Below, one piece after another: positions 1-12,375 of a stretch of DNA of 54,096 bases; the stretch's first letter is position 1, and each line of letters opens with the position of its first letter. The DNA is from Acanthaster planci (lineage: Eukaryota; Echinodermata; Asteroidea; Valvatida; Acanthasteridae). The notes beneath the pieces are model-generated. The model was not told where the DNA came from and did not search any database. It saw only the letters and a program-made list of their open reading frames with translations. The translations under genes were made by a program, and so were the position numbers. The stretch lies in contig NW_019091400.1 in the NCBI RefSeq assembly GCF_001949145.1, positions 612,383-666,478 of the forward strand, read 5' to 3'.

Positions 1-1674
1 ATATAAGTTTTCTGAAAGCCGAATGGGGGCGCCAAATCGTTTGCCCTACAGTTTAGAAACGATGCAGCGCGCAGCTTGGCTTCGCCAGCCTTAATTGTGG
101 AAGTTTTTAGTTCTCGTCTTTTTAGCTTTAATTTGTTCCGTCTCAGTCTCAGACATTTACCTCGTCTCTAAAATCAAAACCACTTACTTAATTGACGGCC
201 TATATGTTTGAAATAAATGAAAATTTTGCCTCCATTATCAAAGGTCATAACATGCACGTTGATGCTTTGTAAAGCGTCATCAATCAAACACACCAAAAAG
301 CCGGGGGTAAAAAGCTACATCGTAAAATGGTAGGCTTTAGATCAGTCAGGGGAAAAACTGTAAACTTACTGTACTGTACTTGCCTTTTCTCAGTAATGAC
401 TTTCTCAATTTAATCATAGGTTGGAAATTCCAGACAGGGAAGGTTGATATAAAATTTAAGTTCCCTTGGTCCGGAGCCAAAGTTAGGGTCGGTCAGGGGT
501 GAGCTGAGAACCGCAGAATCAGTAACTACGGACGTCCTTGCACACAGTGGGAGTTGATCCGTTCCATCCTGCGGTTCCAGTCAGCTTGCCCTGGTAAAAC
601 TAATGTAGCGAAATTGACGAAACCTGATGGGACATATTTTGCGCAAATTTTGCACCGTACTACGAAAATGAGCCCGATCACGTGGAAAGCATGTTAGTGA
701 TAATGCTGCGAATCAGTCAGATATTAGGCCAAAACTGTTTTTGTAAGAGTTCGTAGTAATACCAAATAAAAATCATTCGAATCGGATAACATGAAGCATC
801 AAAGTGAAGTAGCAAATTGTGTGGGAAGCATTACAATTCTTTATTCATCCACGTTGGTCGTTCTCACAATAGTGACCACCTGCTTTGGAAAGTTTCAGTA
901 AGAGAACAGACTCACCCGTAGGTTCGCGCAAGACTTAAAATTGTCCCACCCATCATTCGTTACATGACTAATCTACAGTTCCTCGTCCGTTCTCCTTGTG
1001 ACAGAATTAACACTGTACAGATTTTTAATTAATACAACTCTTAGGATGGCCTGACTGACTTAATTACTGTGCCACTTCGATATAATAATCCCGGTCGGAA
1101 TACATCCCTGCTGCACCCAGACTCCAAAAAGTTCTGCAATAATGGAACTTCCAGCGGTGGAGTCTGTTGCGGTGAGGATGAGACAGAAACGTGACTGATA
1201 TTATTACAGTTCCGTACTTTTTTCAAAAATACCTCTGTAAGACTAGGTAAAATCTAGTCATTTCTCGATAACTGGGAGTTCCAATTACCATAAATATAGA
1301 TCAGCGTCATCATCACCAATTCATCCTGTAGCAGTTACTCCGCGCATAGCAACATATCTTTTTAGTTGATAATTATTGTCTTTGATAGTTGTTCACGTAT
1401 TGTTGAAATGCACTTATCTTTTTGAAATAGGATAGTGGTTTTGGAACGTTGAACTTAATTGAAATACATGTGGAAATTTTAAATATATGACATAAAACTA
1501 TATTCTCTTGCGAATGATTAGTAGTTGTGCGGCTTGACCTTTGTTGACCTGATGTAATAACCGGACATACATGGCGCGCGCATGCGATATCGTGCACGTA
1601 GTATCCACTCAATGAACACAGGACGAACAACGTATTGAAAATTGTGCTGACAGTTACGAAATAATTTTGTAAAA
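1..1674. other. Upstream flank of PPP1R15, no gene recognised
   Basis: I see no coding exon on either strand; the short ORFs here have no recognisable content. The last 120 bases before the first good ATG (1675) are the likeliest promoter or 5' UTR. A CG-rich palindrome at 1577-1588 (CGCGCATGCGAT) differs by one base from the NRF1 consensus YGCGCAYGCGCR. That is a weak, inferred promoter hint. No TATA box is obvious next to it. Confidence 0.4.
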
Positions 1675-1899
1675 ATGGCGTCAAATTGTCCAGATCAAGA
1701 AATTTGCCAACAATGGTTTGAGTCTTTGCATTTTTCAAGAGTGATTTTAACCGCACTTAGAATATCTGTTCCCGACTGTTGGAAAGAATATTCTACTGGC
1801 GGAGTTGATTTGATTGTTCGGGATCACGCCTACATTGCGAGTTCAGGACCAGAACTAGCCGCTTTTCCTGCTCATCTATGGACACAGTTTGGCAAGTAA
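1675..1899 (+). other. 74-codon upstream ORF or alternative first coding exon of PPP1R15
   Basis: The ATG at 1675 has a strong start context (A at -3, G at +4) and opens 74 codons ending in TAA at 1897-1899, 92 bases before the main PPP1R15 ATG. There are two readings. (a) It is an upstream ORF; mammalian GADD34 and CReP mRNAs carry uORFs that allow translation when eIF2alpha is phosphorylated. (b) It is the true first coding exon. A donor at 1896 (GCAA/GTAAAA) and an acceptor ending at 2059 (TTGTTAG/A) would remove 164 bases, bypass the stop and keep the main frame. Reading (b) is attractive because the peptide has an aliphatic/aromatic stretch (FSRVILTALRISV) that could form the membrane-associating helix known near the N terminus of this family. 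The main ORF's own first 50 residues lack one. Confidence 0.5.
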
Positions 1900-1911
1900 A
1901 ACTGAACAATA

Positions 1912-1984
1912 ATGGATAAGTAAAATGTTCAATTCGGAATCCTTGTTCTTTCAATTTGAACTCCGTATAGCAGAGAGAGAATAA
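1912..1984 (+). promoter_or_regulatory. Two short upstream ORFs before PPP1R15
   Basis: Between the 74-codon ORF and the main ATG at 1992 lie two more ATG-started ORFs: 1912-1923 (3 codons plus stop) and 1925-1984 (19 codons plus TAA). None overlaps the main start. If all are in the mature 5' leader, ribosomes would meet three successive uORFs, an arrangement that commonly confers stress-dependent translation. If the 1896-2059 intron is used instead, these ORFs are spliced out. Seen in sequence; the regulatory role is inferred. Confidence 0.4.
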
Positions 1985-1991
1985 TCCAAAA

Positions 1992-4900
1992 ATGGATCCC
2001 GATTTGCCAAACCGCCCTTCATGCCCTTCCATATGGTCGAAACGGTGTCATCTTGTTAGACCAACAACCGGTGAAAGACAGCAAGGTTGGGGTTTTTCGA
2101 AAAGTAGAAATTTTGACCGCAGAGGCAAAGCCATAAACTCAAGCAGGCCTATTCATAGTACAAACTGTATCAGGAAGCCCCCGTCACTCCTAAGGCTAAG
2201 CAGTACGGGAGATACAGTGGACGAGACGGCAGATTTCTCGAGTTTTCAACCGTCGACTCTGCGCAGAAGTAAGTCAAGTTTTCGGGGGCCGGGTTTTTGG
2301 GGGAACATCGCAAAGGTAGCTCGTTCAACGAACGTTTCGAGTTCTCGACTCTTGACGGCCAAGGGTTTTACCAGGGAATCCCCTGTAGAAATGGCTGGGG
2401 AAGTAGATCTCAGCATTTTGATGGAGAAATTCGACAGTTCACCCAGCAAAATGGAGAGATTGGGACCACTTGAGAATGACATTGACAGTGTGCCTGTAGT
2501 GGCATACCCCCTAGAAGGTGGCCTGCGAGGATTTGTGAAAGAAGGGATTTATCACCCATTTGCCAGAAATCCATCCCATCAGGTTAAAATGCCAAGGCAG
2601 GCTAACCCAGCTGTTGTAGAAACACGGTCATCTTCTGTTCATACTTTTCCTGTTTGTAATGGTGGTCCCTTCTGGCACCCACACGGTCGCCAACACCCCC
2701 ACCCCTACTTCAGCAGGAATCACTTCACACCCAACCAAAGACGTAACTTCACAATGGCATCCGTGCAGTTTTGGCAAGGCCCCTCATCCCATATTGCGGC
2801 AGTTTCATCACTGGACACTCCCATTCTGCAGTGTGAGAGCCATCGTCGCAGGTGCCTGAGTGCTCAGATAAGGGAGTCTGCAGTGTTGCGCAATTGGATT
2901 GCTGACCCGAGCACCCGTTCACAGTTTATCAATACAGAGACCATTGCCGCCCGTCTTGTGCAGAGTCATGATGCCGACAAGTTTCAAAGTCAACATACAT
3001 GTACAGGCCATCATGCTGGCAGAAACTCCATGATGCAAAGTGCATGTAGGACTCAGATGACTCAACACAGCCAAAACCGTAACAAAGCCACTGGGTGTGT
3101 GTACACAGGAAATGCTCATCAAGCACACCGGCGGCCTCTCACTACTACAAGTACCGGTATAACACCAAAACAAAGCTGTTACAGTCCAAAGAAGTCAGTA
3201 AAACAACCTGTGTCAAAGTGCTTTTCAAGAGACAAACTAAAACACCCAGATGGCAAGACAGCTAAACTGAGTGACCAACAAGCTGAGAAACCCCACAAAG
3301 TGTACAAGCCGGAAACACCTGTTGGTGTGCTTGATCATGTTACTGATGAGGTGAAAGATTTGAAAATTCAAGCGAAGAGTGATCAAGGAGGAGGAATCCC
3401 TGAATCTCGGGACAAAACTTGTCTAAACGATGGTCATGCTTGTACATGTGGTTTGCAAAGTCAGACATGTGTTACATCATCCGTTGACTGTAAGCACCAT
3501 GAAATGAGTCCATATACAACAGCTGGCAGGGTTCCGCCTGACTTAACAGGGCCAAAGTCTGCCGATAATGAAACCAGCCCATTTAGAGATACGTGTCATG
3601 GTTTAATGGCACGGTCTCTTTCTGGTGGGAAAAGCCACCTGCTCGAACCGGACGAGGGTTGTGTAGCGTTTCTAGATGAATTGCCTGCTTTGGAAAAGAC
3701 ATGTCTGACGTCTGAGGATGATTACTTGGATGAAGGAGAAACACGGCAAAATCACCAAAATGCTGTCAGTGGATTATCTCCCTCAAGTCCTGCCACCAAG
3801 TCACCTCCGGAACTACCACAGACTTGTGGATCTCAGCCATCAGAACCTGAGGATGAACTGTCCCAGAATCGGAAGCCGCTTCACTCGTCTTTGGCATTTC
3901 TCCTTGCTGGGGTAACTGATGGGGACAATGATTTCTCTGACTCGGACTGGGACTCCGCTGGTTCATCGCCGCCCTCTGACTCCTGGGACTTCCTCAAGTG
4001 CTGTGATGACCCCTACAACCCGCTGTATGGCTGGCGGTGTGCCCGCCGTTGTGAGCAAGGGGATGTGGAGCAGGGTGCCGAGTCCAAGCTTGACTCGCCT
4101 TCGGGTGGGGACGATGAACGTGACTCTGGGATCTCGTCACTGCAGGCCCATCAAGATGATGTGGCAGAGATCAGCCCTGCTGAGTCTGAGTCGTGGGATG
4201 AAGCTGAGCCCAGCTTCGAGTCCGAGTCCACCAGTTGGTGCCAACAGATTGAGTCACTGCATGCAAAAAGTGAATGCCCGAATTCATCAAATGATTCGAA
4301 TCACAGCTCTGTCCCAGACAGTCTCCAATCTTCCAATGAAAATCATGCTGCATCAGACTTGTCTGTCCAACATTGTGAAGTGCAATCAAAAGTCCAAGAC
4401 AATCCTACGACATCACTATCCTGTCTATCCAAAACTGATGGTCCACAATCCATTTCACCTGATGAAGTGAAATCAGGGAAAATCCTACCACCGCGAAAAT
4501 GCATCTTTGAACCAGAAAAGCTTCATCCTTCAGTTCTCTTCATACTTGGCGTGGGTGAGTCCGACTCGGACACAGATTGCGAAGACGACGATGATGACGA
4601 TTTTGATAATTGTGAGTCGGGCAGCGACGACAGTGCCTGGAGTTCCCTCCAGCCTTGCTTTGACCCCTACAGCCCGCTGCAGGGCTGGAGGTTTCATCTG
4701 ACAACCCCAGAAAAACTCCAGGAGGTGAATGCCGCGTACAACAAACTTGCACCTGTGAAAGAAACCTCTTCCGCAAACCTTTCCACTTCAGAGGACGACC
4801 GTGGAAACTCCTGTTCAGGCCAGACCCTTAATCAGTTTTCAGCAAAGAATGATGCAAGGCCCAAACTGAAGCGAGCATCAAGTACTGGCTGTCTGTGGGT

Positions 4901-6083
4901 TCCATGTGATGGCAGTGGACCAGGCAGACCATCTCAAAACAAGAAGGTACTAACGTGTATGCGATAATGTAACTTTGGAACATATTGCTCGAAGGGATAC
5001 ATGTATGTCCATATTCGAATGAAGAGAGATAAAAAAAAATTGACACGCGTACGAAGTTGAACTCAACCAATATGTACGATTTTTAATGATTCAAATACAT
5101 GTACATGTACAGTGTTTAGTGGTATGTGAAACGCGAAGTTACATGTACTTAATGAATGAAATATTTTAACCCAATTCATTGTTTGAACTCCAAAAGTCTG
5201 ATTTTCATGACAAGTAGGTTGGATTCCACAAAGCCCAGACACCGTGACCTTACAACGGCCCATTTCTTTTGAACTACATGTATGCAAACTACAGATGTTC
5301 ATGTACATGTACAGTATTTTGAGAAAGTTATGCAAGTCTACATGTACAGTGTAGGGTCATTCCTTGTGAATTCAATTATCCCGTCATGTGATTTTACTCT
5401 GATTTGCCTAAAAAACCCTGAAAATTACATGTATATGTACATGTGTGTACCTTGATATACGTGTATCAAATGAAAGAAGATAAAATTTCAGCTTGATTTA
5501 GATTACTTTTTCTCATTACATAGACCTGAAAGTGCAGTCACATAGGTTGCATCTGGGAAGGTGTACATATGGGTCATTCTATAAATTAGGGGTCCAGTTT
5601 TTTGTGTCTCTGCCACATCCAGCATATAATTTTGTAAATTCAGAACACATTCGCATATTTCCAAGCAGTGATGAATTGATGCAGATTGCCTGCCAAACAA
5701 ATAGAAATAACTTTAAATCATTTTCAGTGACATTTCCATGTCAAATTACACAGGTTAGCTGTAACAGGGACACAAAAAGTGTTCACACACTATATTTGTT
5801 TCTAATGAAGGTGGAAAGCTTAGCGATTGGTCAGAAGGCAACTGACTGCTTGTTCCCCCTGCAGGTACATTTCTGTGAAGAGGCACCGATGGTGATCAGC
5901 TTTGAGGTACCATCTTGGAGCAGCGAGTACAGTGATAGCCGCCGTGGCCCCTGGCAGGAGATGGCACGCGACCGCTGCCGCTTCATGGACCGTATCCGCA
6001 GCACGGAGGACAAGATAGGGCACGTCTTCGCGCCGGACCACCGCCTCAAAGTGCAGCAGCGACTGCAGACCCAAGTTGCCTAA
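1992..6083 (+). CDS. PPP1R15: Protein phosphatase 1 regulatory subunit 15 (GADD34/CReP-like)
   Basis: Coding exons 1992-4946 and 5865-6083, joined in phase 0 (AAG/GTACTA donor, CCCCCTGCAG acceptor), give about 1057 residues. The family recruits PP1 and G-actin to dephosphorylate eIF2alpha and end the integrated stress response, often at the ER surface. Evidence: a long acidic, Ser-rich, low-order N-terminal region. Two copies of the W...DPYNPL-type repeat seen in CReP lie near residues 665 (WDFLKCCDDPYNPLYGW) and 883 (WSSLQPCFDPYSPLQGW), each preceded by an acidic S/D run. The last exon carries the PP1 and actin-binding core: a KVHF docking motif at residues 985-988 and, about 25 residues later, RRGPWQEMARDRCRF...RI...E, the family hallmark. 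A single PPP1R15 gene is typical of invertebrates. The start is uncertain: 1992 has a good Kozak context, but a spliced start at 1675 is possible. Confidence 0.93.
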
Positions 6084-9000
6084 GAAGTTCAAACTAAGTT
6101 TTTTTCATTCTACATGTAGCTTTCTTTTTAACGTGTTCATCAGATTTTGTCCAAATTCATTGTCTCCAGACATTCAGATAAATTATTAATATCCAACAAA
6201 TGAGGCCTGTGAATGTGACAAACAAAGTCTTCCTTCATTACAGAGTTAAAGAAGAGGGGCCCAAATTAGCCTTCATACCCCAATGAGCAAGTACATGTAC
6301 TTGTTTCCACACAAGGCTCATATTTTTAGTCTGCAGAAGGCGAACAAGTTTAACCCCAGAAGTTGTTTGGAGTTCTGACACAAATCGACAGAATACTGAA
6401 ATACATGTACCCTGTCCTTATTTTAGCTTAAAGTTAGAAGTGTGCATTCAGTATGTGGTCTGCCATAAGTTGACGCTGATTTTTTTTTTCAGCGGTCACC
6501 AGTGCCAGTCATGGTTGCCCCCTCACTAAGCATATTGTTGGGGCATTTTTTAAATTTACGGGTGCAAGATACATGTACATGTTCCGTATTCTACAGATTC
6601 AAACCTGTTTCCCAACTTTCAATAATAGCATCAACGGCATTCAACAAAATTAAAGTGCCGAGGTTATGAGCAAATTTATCTGCCTAATTTTTCTAGCTAC
6701 ATGTTTTAAAGTATCAAGCCAAGTAGAGATTTTTTTCCTTCATTTAATTTTGCCTAGCACTTTTAGTTGGATAACAAAGCCCAGAACTTGTATTACACAA
6801 ATTTGTGTCGCCTGGGTATGGACTGTTGAATGTTCTGCTTTACAAATGACAATATACATGTAAGTTCAGAGCACATGCACTCGGAGTACATTGCACCACC
6901 AGTCTCTGTAAGCCTTTATCATGATGCTGCCATGTTTGTCTTGTTCCCTCTAAACTCATTGGAAATAGATAAACAACTTCATATACAAATGATCAGGTTT
7001 TGGTTAGGTGTACATTGCTTTGAATGGTAGAAAAGCAAGATGCCTGCCCCATGATAGAAGTCCATACTCCCCCCAAAAAATTGACATGCCTGACATGACA
7101 TGATACATGTACATACAGGTACCGGGGTAATAACAGTTCATAATGCAACCAGTATTGTCATACCCTGGTGTATGACACTTGCTGTGTGCAATGAAATTTG
7201 TTATGTGCACAAAGCTTTATCACCTCACAAATGGTTCAAGGTCAGGCAAAAATCAATGGACAGTGTATGGATATATTGCATGATTTGGCAGAAATGTAAG
7301 GTCATTTTGAGGGATATGCTACTGTTGAGTTGGTAGAGAGCTGTTATAGATATTAGCACTTCACACTATGTTCATGGTCATGGAATGACCTAGTCTGTTT
7401 AAATTTGAAAAGATGCTTGTGTCTATGACACATGGGCAGATTGGCATACATGTATCTGATGGGCAATTATTCATGCATGAGATCCTCTCTTGACCTTCAA
7501 ATTTTGACTAATCAACAGCCATTTGCTATGAACCCGTATTGGGAAACGCAAATAAGAAAACGTGCTTGACTAACATGTATGTAGTAGGGGTCAGATGAAA
7601 CCTTTCCAGCAATCAGTAACTTCTAGCCCAATATGGGCCATATGACATCACTTAAACTCTGCGTGGTTACAATGTAGCTGTATGCATATAAATCAGACAG
7701 TACATGTACATGTAATTATTTACCCAGATACTCAGACTGTGGTTGACCCATTGCCCTCTTGAAATATTCTCCTGTACATGTACCTGTATAGGCATCTGAG
7801 TTTTTGGTGTTGGTACTTTTCGGGGAGAAGTGTCTTTAGCTATGTTTTGCAGAATATTCCGGGCTGTCTCTTGGCATATCCACTCAATTACATTATAGCT
7901 GCCTTGTGTGGTTTTTTGGCAGTCTGTGTTTTTACATACATGTATCACCTACAGGACCATAGGCTTATGTATCAATGGGTGCAGCAAGGTCACAGTCTGA
8001 GTACCAGACGTCCGTGGGATTTTTCCTTTGCATGTTTCCTCCACATTCATGTTGCACACATATGCGAATGTTACTGGTTGTCATGAAATGCTTTTGTTCT
8101 CTCGTTGAACAACAATGTGCATTGTATTTGGGTTAACAATCATGAGTATGACTTGGTCTGTGAAAATGAGTCATCATTAGACGATGAGTTTCATGTTGCA
8201 GGCTTGGAATTTCATTCTGGATAATGACCCTGTGTGTTCGCTACATTCCTAAATGCTTTTCTGCAATGTCTGCAGTTTTCATCAAGTAATTTCATTGAGG
8301 AATGTCGATACATTTACGTGTACATGTACAGGTGCATGCACCAGTCCTCCTCAGGTTAGGTTTTTCTGTATAAAGTAAGTATGGCTTTCAAAGCAAATTG
8401 GCATTTTAACAGGATTACTGTGAATCAAAGCCAATCACCAGCTATGCCACCTGTATACTGTACATGTGCACAGTGTGTGTGTATGCTATGCTGTACGTGT
8501 GCACATGCACAGTGTACATGTATGTATTGTCTATCTACATGTAGTGCTCTGTCGCATCCCCTGTCTGGAGTTGTTTCCAAAATGATGCAAACACACAGTT
8601 AGCTATTCAGCATACCGGATTTGGCTCATTGCCAGACCTTTGGTGGGCGAGGAAATCTATCGGGAATTAATTTTCTGTGAAGCTCCCAGACTTTCTCCCA
8701 ACTAACAGTGTGTAGTAATCAGTGGGATTCCCTTTGTAAGTTTGGACATTTTGGGGTGTTGATATACAAAAAGGGGCTGCATTCTTCAGTCCCAAGCCAT
8801 TATGGAACCCTTGGATGGAAATACACAGTGTAGTGCTTCCTTGAAATGGAACTGTTGGCAGAATGGCAGCAAACTCATCTGATCACATGTATTTGAATAG
8901 CATTTGCTCCATTTCTTTAAGGGTTATTATCATGTTCCTTATTCACCTACATGTACATGGTTATTCATGGTTGGTTTTATTATGACAGTCGACCAAGTAG

Positions 9001-11934
9001 ACACATGCAGAAATATTGTTCATTCTCTAACTGCAGCCTAAAAACCTTACACAGTGCATTACTAGTTCCTTGAATCTGCACTCACTCTGCTTTGGGACTG
9101 TTTTCTCTTAGTAAAAGGCTCTGCACAGTAGACAGTAACTGCAATTACAGTACATGTTTGTATGTGAAAGTAAATGCAAGGTCAAGGCCATAGGGTCATT
9201 TCTTTTTTTTGCCTGTTTGAAATCCCAGGGGCTGGAGTTGTTTTTCTGTACAATGTAAGTTTTACATGTAGCCATGCATGGACCATACACATACATGTAC
9301 ATGTACACAGTACACATCCTTGCTCCTAATATGTTTGCTGTATTTGAGAGTACAACTATTGACTGTAATCCTTACTGGGGTGTATTTAATCCTTTAATCA
9401 GGGCTTTTATTTAAACCGTTGAGTTTGGAATTTTTAAAGCTTTTAAAGCAGTGTGATTTTTATTATAAATTTGAGGCAACAAATCCTGTATATAGTACAT
9501 AGCGCAAAATGCATGATATAAGTGTGGTTCTGTAAATGCTGCACATGTATATCATATAAATAAATAATTTTCTCAAAAGTGAGTTGTTTCCAAGTTGTGT
9601 AATTCTTGAGTCATGTGAGTAGTGTACGTGTACAGATACATTTATGTAAATGTTGAAATGTGTTGTCTTTTTCAAGTACAGTGACAAATGTAGCATATGT
9701 TGTGTTCCGTTCTATTTCTAAGACAACTTAGCGGGTCTTACATTGTTTTACTCTAGTTTTAAACTTCATGCATACTTGTACGTGTACTATGGTATACATG
9801 TGTACATGTACATGCATTTTGCAGTCCCATGACATGCAACTTGCTTTGCAGTCAAAAGAGGTTCTGGTGTGTTGGTGCTCTACTCAGGGGTGAAATTGTT
9901 AACTCAGGATTTTCCAGATTTTAAGATTGGATATTCGTGAAATCAGTAAAATCCTCGGGAAAGAAATCCTCAATTCAAGAAAAATGCTGACAAATCTCAT
10001 CCCTGTTCAATATTTTCAAATGGGAGCAAGATATGTACAGAAACAGAGGGGTGTCTGCAACGCTCCCTATCAGATTATTTTCAACTGCTGGTTTAGCTGG
10101 TACTTGCTTTGCATTTCTCTGTCTCGATGTTTTTCACTTGTTTTTTTGAGAGAAATTAAAGAATATTTGAACACTTGCTGTGTGGTGGTCCCAGCTTTAT
10201 CTTGAACACAGCAGGGTGCTTGGGTATGTGTGTGGTACATGTATATGTACATATCCATGTACATGTAAAACGCTGGCTGATGTATGTCCAACAGTGAGAG
10301 TGACGTGGTTATGGCACCCTTTCACATGATCAATCTGGACCAATAAAAAAGCAGTATTAAAAACAGGCATGACGACATGACGGAAGAAAAAAAAGGTGAA
10401 CGGAATGATAACACCACTTTTATGTACGGGGGATTTTTTTTCCTAACTGATTTGTATTAAAAATTCCACCGACTTCAATGCGAACGTACATGCATAATGC
10501 ATACCAGTACATGATGTACATGTATGCCTCGTGCACTGTAGATCAAAGGATGACCAAATCCACCATCATGATTTCATTAACGGTGAATACATCTGTACAT
10601 GTACAACAAAATCAGTTTCAAAGTCCCTATCCTGAGAAAAACCTGCCCTTATTAACATTCAGTGTGCCTGTAGTATCCATCACACAGGGGTAGATCCAGA
10701 CCCTTTTCTTGGGAGGGGGGCAAAACTTGGACATTTTATGAACATGTTCATGTAACTTTGAATGGCCTTGGCCTCCGAGGGGTGAGGTTGCATATTGGGG
10801 TGGTTTAGATGCTTTAGTAAGGAAGGGAAATGAGATAGACCCCCTCCCCCCAAAATTGCTCTTGATTTCTTTTAAGAGATTTTTTTCTGGCTGGGGGGAT
10901 GACAGTCCCCATTGTGGGCCATCCATCTGCCCTTAGCAATACAATATCAGACTTCCACGGTGCACAGTACACGTCTGTAAATCATTGTTGGATGAAAATA
11001 CACGTAGTTACTCAGTCTTCATCTGCACGTTTACATACTGTCATATTGAAAAGGCAAACTGACATCCACAAAGAACAAAGAGACTTTAATTGGAAAACTT
11101 AACGTACCAGTTCAACTATTTATGACGCACATGTATGCATACATGTGCACATTTGTCTTCTTATCTGTTTTCAAGAATTTTACATGTATATCCTATTAGC
11201 AATGATGCTTTGGTTTCAAAGTTCTGATAATGCTTGGATCATTACAGAATGTCAACCACCCACATTAATTTATTGGTATATGCATATATTTTACTGAGAT
11301 TCCGGAAAAGGGCCTATTTGAATCACCAAAACAGAATCTTGTATACATGTATTAATTGCTAATAAGAATTGTATTATTTAATTGATACTAAGAATTGTAA
11401 CATTTGAAAAGTTTGAATGCTACAGCAGACAAATATTCTATTTTATACAGAGCCTCCAGGTTGACAATTGGGCTAGGATAAATCACGCAAGGAAAATTTC
11501 TATCACTCATGATCAATAACTACCAAAGACTGCCATTACATTTCAGCACAGCAAACAGAAATATTCTACCTGTACATGTATATCTAGTTATTTATATAGT
11601 GTGTTCAGGATGCCCTCTAATAAAAATCTTTTAAGTCAACTTTAGAGATAACAAATCAAAACTAAAATGAAACTGACACCAGTGGTCCCAGAACTTGAAA
11701 GTGACCTCCAATATTAAGAAAAATCAGAACAGTTTTCATAAGATTCACATAAATGTTCGTCCAGTGAAAGACCATACTGCCAAACATATTGCTACATGTA
11801 CATGTATGCGGGAAAAAGTTGTTCACACTACTACTGTGCATGAATCTGTCTTTTATGTCCCAGAGTTGAGCCAAATGAAACAGCTTGCTTTTACAGACCT
11901 GCTTAACAAAGCCCAGCTGATGATCAACATGGAG
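6084..11934. other. Non-coding DNA rich in TACATGTA palindromes
   Basis: This stretch follows the PPP1R15 stop and precedes the 3' end of NCAPH2. It should contain the PPP1R15 3' UTR; an ATTAAA near 6650 is one possible poly(A) signal. I see no convincing coding exon. Many short runs of alternating TACATG/TGTACA units occur, for example near 5095, 5300, 5430, 8325, 8530, 9290, 9800, 10240 and 11800. Around 10680-10930 there is a G-rich segment resembling the degenerate G-tract repeats seen elsewhere in the window (25250, 41510, 42060). Confidence 0.5.
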
Positions 11935-12190
11935 TGTTCATTTGTGCTGGCTCATGGTAACCTGCTGCTACATATGACTTGGACCGGCCAGCCAACCCCC
12001 ATAAGCTTGGTGGTTGAGTGGTTAAGACGTCTGCACTAGTAAGCAGGAGGTTGTGGGTTTGAGTCCAACCTGAGTAAGCTTGTGAATTTTCTTTGCAAGC
12101 TCTCAGACAAGCACTAAGTACATGTACACAGGATGTGTTAATAAATACATGTATATATGTTGGGTTAGGGCCAAACCTATAATTAAAAAT
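11935..12190 (+). mobile_element. tRNA-derived SINE, copy 1
   Basis: A tRNA-like head lies at about 12004-12075. It has an A-box-like GGTGGTTGAGTGG, an anticodon-arm region, a B box GGTTTGAGTCC at 12056-12066 and the following CAACCTGAGTAAGC. A non-tRNA body follows (CTTTGCAAGCTCTCAGAC, then GTTGGGTTAGGGCCAAACC near 12158-12176). The same order of blocks recurs at 43908-44140 on the same strand, and part of it inverted at 43737-43855, so this is a dispersed family rather than a functional tRNA gene. It sits just beyond the NCAPH2 poly(A) signal, antisense to that gene. Confidence 0.8.
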
Positions 12191-12197
12191 TAACATT

Positions 12198-12203
12198 TTT
12201 ATT
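12198..12203 (-). terminator. Probable NCAPH2 poly(A) signal
   Basis: TTTATT on + reads AATAAA on -, about 175 bases past the NCAPH2 stop (12376-12378). Its position and orientation suit the cleavage signal for the NCAPH2 transcript. It is the nearest canonical hexamer I noticed downstream. Confidence 0.5.
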
Positions 12204-12375
12204 ATTAATTTTAATAAGCAAACACTTTCCATGTTTCGAACCTTATATCTATAACTGCTCTACACAGTGAAAAAATTTCACTTCAACAGTGAAACTGAGC
12301 CTGGTTACTTAATGTACACATATTTACAAGACAATTAAGAAAACCTGGTTTGTATATGGTGGGAATCGCAAAGTG

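Noticed and set aside
5532-5864. Upstream extension of the PPP1R15 last exon reading frame
   Set aside because: The frame is open through the intron, but a CCCCCTGCAG acceptor at 5864 and the family alignment place the exon start at 5865.
7778-8086. 102-codon + ORF
   Set aside because: Low-information, Cys/Tyr-rich translation of TACATG repeats with no family resemblance or splice context.
12004-12075. Functional tRNA gene
   Set aside because: A and B boxes are present, but the cloverleaf arms are degenerate and the same body follows in other copies, so it is a SINE.
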